A DNA stretch of 8,504 bases. It comes from Bacteroidia bacterium. Its GTDB lineage: Bacteria; Bacteroidota; Bacteroidia; Bacteroidales; GCA-2748055. Position numbers and translations under genes: made by a program. Of the stretch, positions 7,456-8,504 are shown in pieces; the stretch's first letter is position 1, and every line of letters begins with the position of its first letter. The DNA is taken from positions 1-8,504 of the forward strand of contig SPBY01000109.1 in the NCBI GenBank assembly GCA_004525825.1. Reading direction: 5' to 3'. The notes under the pieces are model-generated. The model did no database searches. It had not been told where the DNA came from and saw only the letters and a list, made by a program, of their open reading frames with translations.

Positions 7456-8504
7456 ATGAAGAGACTATTTCTGCTTAGCCTTTCGGTGCTTGCATTCTCG
7501 TGTACTGAAAAACCCAGGTTTGAATTGCTCGATCCGGCTAAGACCGGGATCACCTTTAACAACGTGGTGGTGGAAAGCGACTCGGTGCATGTACTCAATT
7601 TCGAATACATCTACAATGGAGCCGGTGTGGGAGTGGTGGATCTGAACAATGACGGTTTGCAGGATCTCATTTTTACTGCCAACCAGGTATCGCCACGGAT
7701 CTACCTCAACGAGGGAAAATTCAGGTTTACCGATATCACTTCCAGTTTCCGCGACATCGACAACGGACAGTGGTATAGCGGAATTACCTACACTGATATA
7801 AACGGGGACGGCTGGAAGGACATCTATCTTACCTGTACAGCCCATAAAGAGGCTGAGCGCAGGAAGAACCGCTTCTATATCAACCAGGGGATTCAGGAAA
7901 ATGGAGAATTGTTATTTATCGACCAGGCTGAGGAATATGGTCTGGCAGACGACTCTTATTCGGTTCAAGCCTCATTTCTGGATTATGATAATGACGGGGA
8001 TCTGGACCTCTACCTGTTGAATAATTTCGTCACGGAACGACTTTCTGCCAGTTACAGACCAAAAATCCTGGACGGCAGCGCCATCAACAACGACGACTTG
8101 TACAGGAACAACGGCGATGGCACCTTCAGCAACGTGACTCTTGAGGCAGGGATTGTATTTGAAGGGTTTGGACTTGGAATAGCTGTTGGGGATGTAAATA
8201 AGGACGGTTACCCCGATCTCTATATCTCCAACGATTACATCTCCAACGACCTGCTATACATCAACCAGCAGGACGGTACCTTCAAGAATGAGATTGCCCG
8301 TCTGATGTCCTATCAGACCAAATCCTCCATGGGAAGCGATATGGCCGACATCAACAACGACGGTTTTCCCGACATGTACACCCTCGACATGATGCCGGAG
8401 TATTACCATAAAAAGAAAGCCACTATCAACGGATTTGGATACATCTACTACATCAACGATGCCAAGTACGGGTATGAGCATCAGTACCTGCGTAACATGA
8501 TGCA
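7456..8504 (+). CDS. CRTAC1-like FG-GAP/VCBS repeat lipoprotein, N-terminal part
   Basis: The gene starts at ATG 7456 and is still open at the right edge (349 codons seen). Residues 1-16 form a lipoprotein signal peptide (MKRLFLLSLSVLAFSC), so the protein is probably lipid-anchored on Cys16. Five Asp-rich calcium-binding loops of the FG-GAP/VCBS type follow: DLNNDGLQD (62-70), DINGDGWKD (114-122), DYDNDGDLD (176-184), DVNKDGYPD (246-254) and DINNDGFPD (298-306). Their spacing of roughly 52-70 residues fits blades of a beta-propeller. Recurring RIYLNEG and DLYRNNGDGTF strands are typical of CRTAC1-type proteins, which usually exceed 500 residues and may end in an ASPIC/UnbV domain, not visible here. 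The start is preceded by a purine-rich AATAAGAG. The gene lies 104 nt after susD2 with no clear terminator between them. Its family matches the gene fragment at 1-255. The fold is well supported; the function in the locus is unknown. Confidence 0.9.
   Translation, partial: MKRLFLLSLSVLAFSCTEKPRFELLDPAKTGITFNNVVVESDSVHVLNFEYIYNGAGVGVVDLNNDGLQDLIFTANQVSPRIYLNEGKFRFTDITSSFRDIDNGQWYSGITYTDINGDGWKDIYLTCTAHKEAERRKNRFYINQGIQENGELLFIDQAEEYGLADDSYSVQASFLDYDNDGDLDLYLLNNFVTERLSASYRPKILDGSAINNDDLYRNNGDGTFSNVTLEAGIVFEGFGLGIAVGDVNKDGYPDLYISNDYISNDLLYINQQDGTFKNEIARLMSYQTKSSMGSDMADINNDGFPDMYTLDMMPEYYHKKKATINGFGYIYYINDAKYGYEHQYLRNMM

Overview
The window comes from a member of the Bacteroidota. The evidence is a SusC/RagA-type TonB-dependent outer-membrane transporter followed 28 nt later by a SusD/RagB-type lipoprotein. 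Lipoprotein export signals of the Cys-Ser-Glu-Glu type and A/T-rich leaders without clear Shine-Dalgarno sequences fit the same phylum. Base composition is moderate. The class cannot be fixed from this sequence; no rRNA or tRNA is present. All recognisable genes are on the + strand.

Layout. Positions 1-255 are the C-terminal end of a CRTAC1-type FG-GAP/VCBS repeat protein. An A/T-rich leader (256-447) precedes a complete susC homologue (448-3564) and a complete susD homologue (3593-5359). A strong intrinsic terminator (5384-5418) closes that transcription unit. A non-coding stretch (5419-5560) then carries a perfect 9-bp inverted repeat and a candidate Bacteroidota promoter. It leads into a second, clearly paralogous susD gene (5561-7351). 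After 104 nt a second CRTAC1-type repeat lipoprotein begins (7456) and runs off the right edge.

How the parts may work together. SusC is the TonB-driven barrel and SusD the lipoprotein lid that captures a ligand above it; here one barrel gene has two lid genes. The two lids have long identical stretches, including a vicinal Cys-Cys motif and an aromatic-rich segment, but differ in one loop-like region. They could present different or competing ligands to the same transporter. The flanking CRTAC1-like proteins are probably secreted or surface-anchored calcium-stabilised beta-propellers whose role in such loci is not established. No glycoside hydrolase, sulfatase, peptidase or regulator lies in the window, so the imported substrate cannot be named. 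The noteworthy points are the doubled SusD, the terminator and inverted repeat between the copies, and the bracketing by CRTAC1-type genes.
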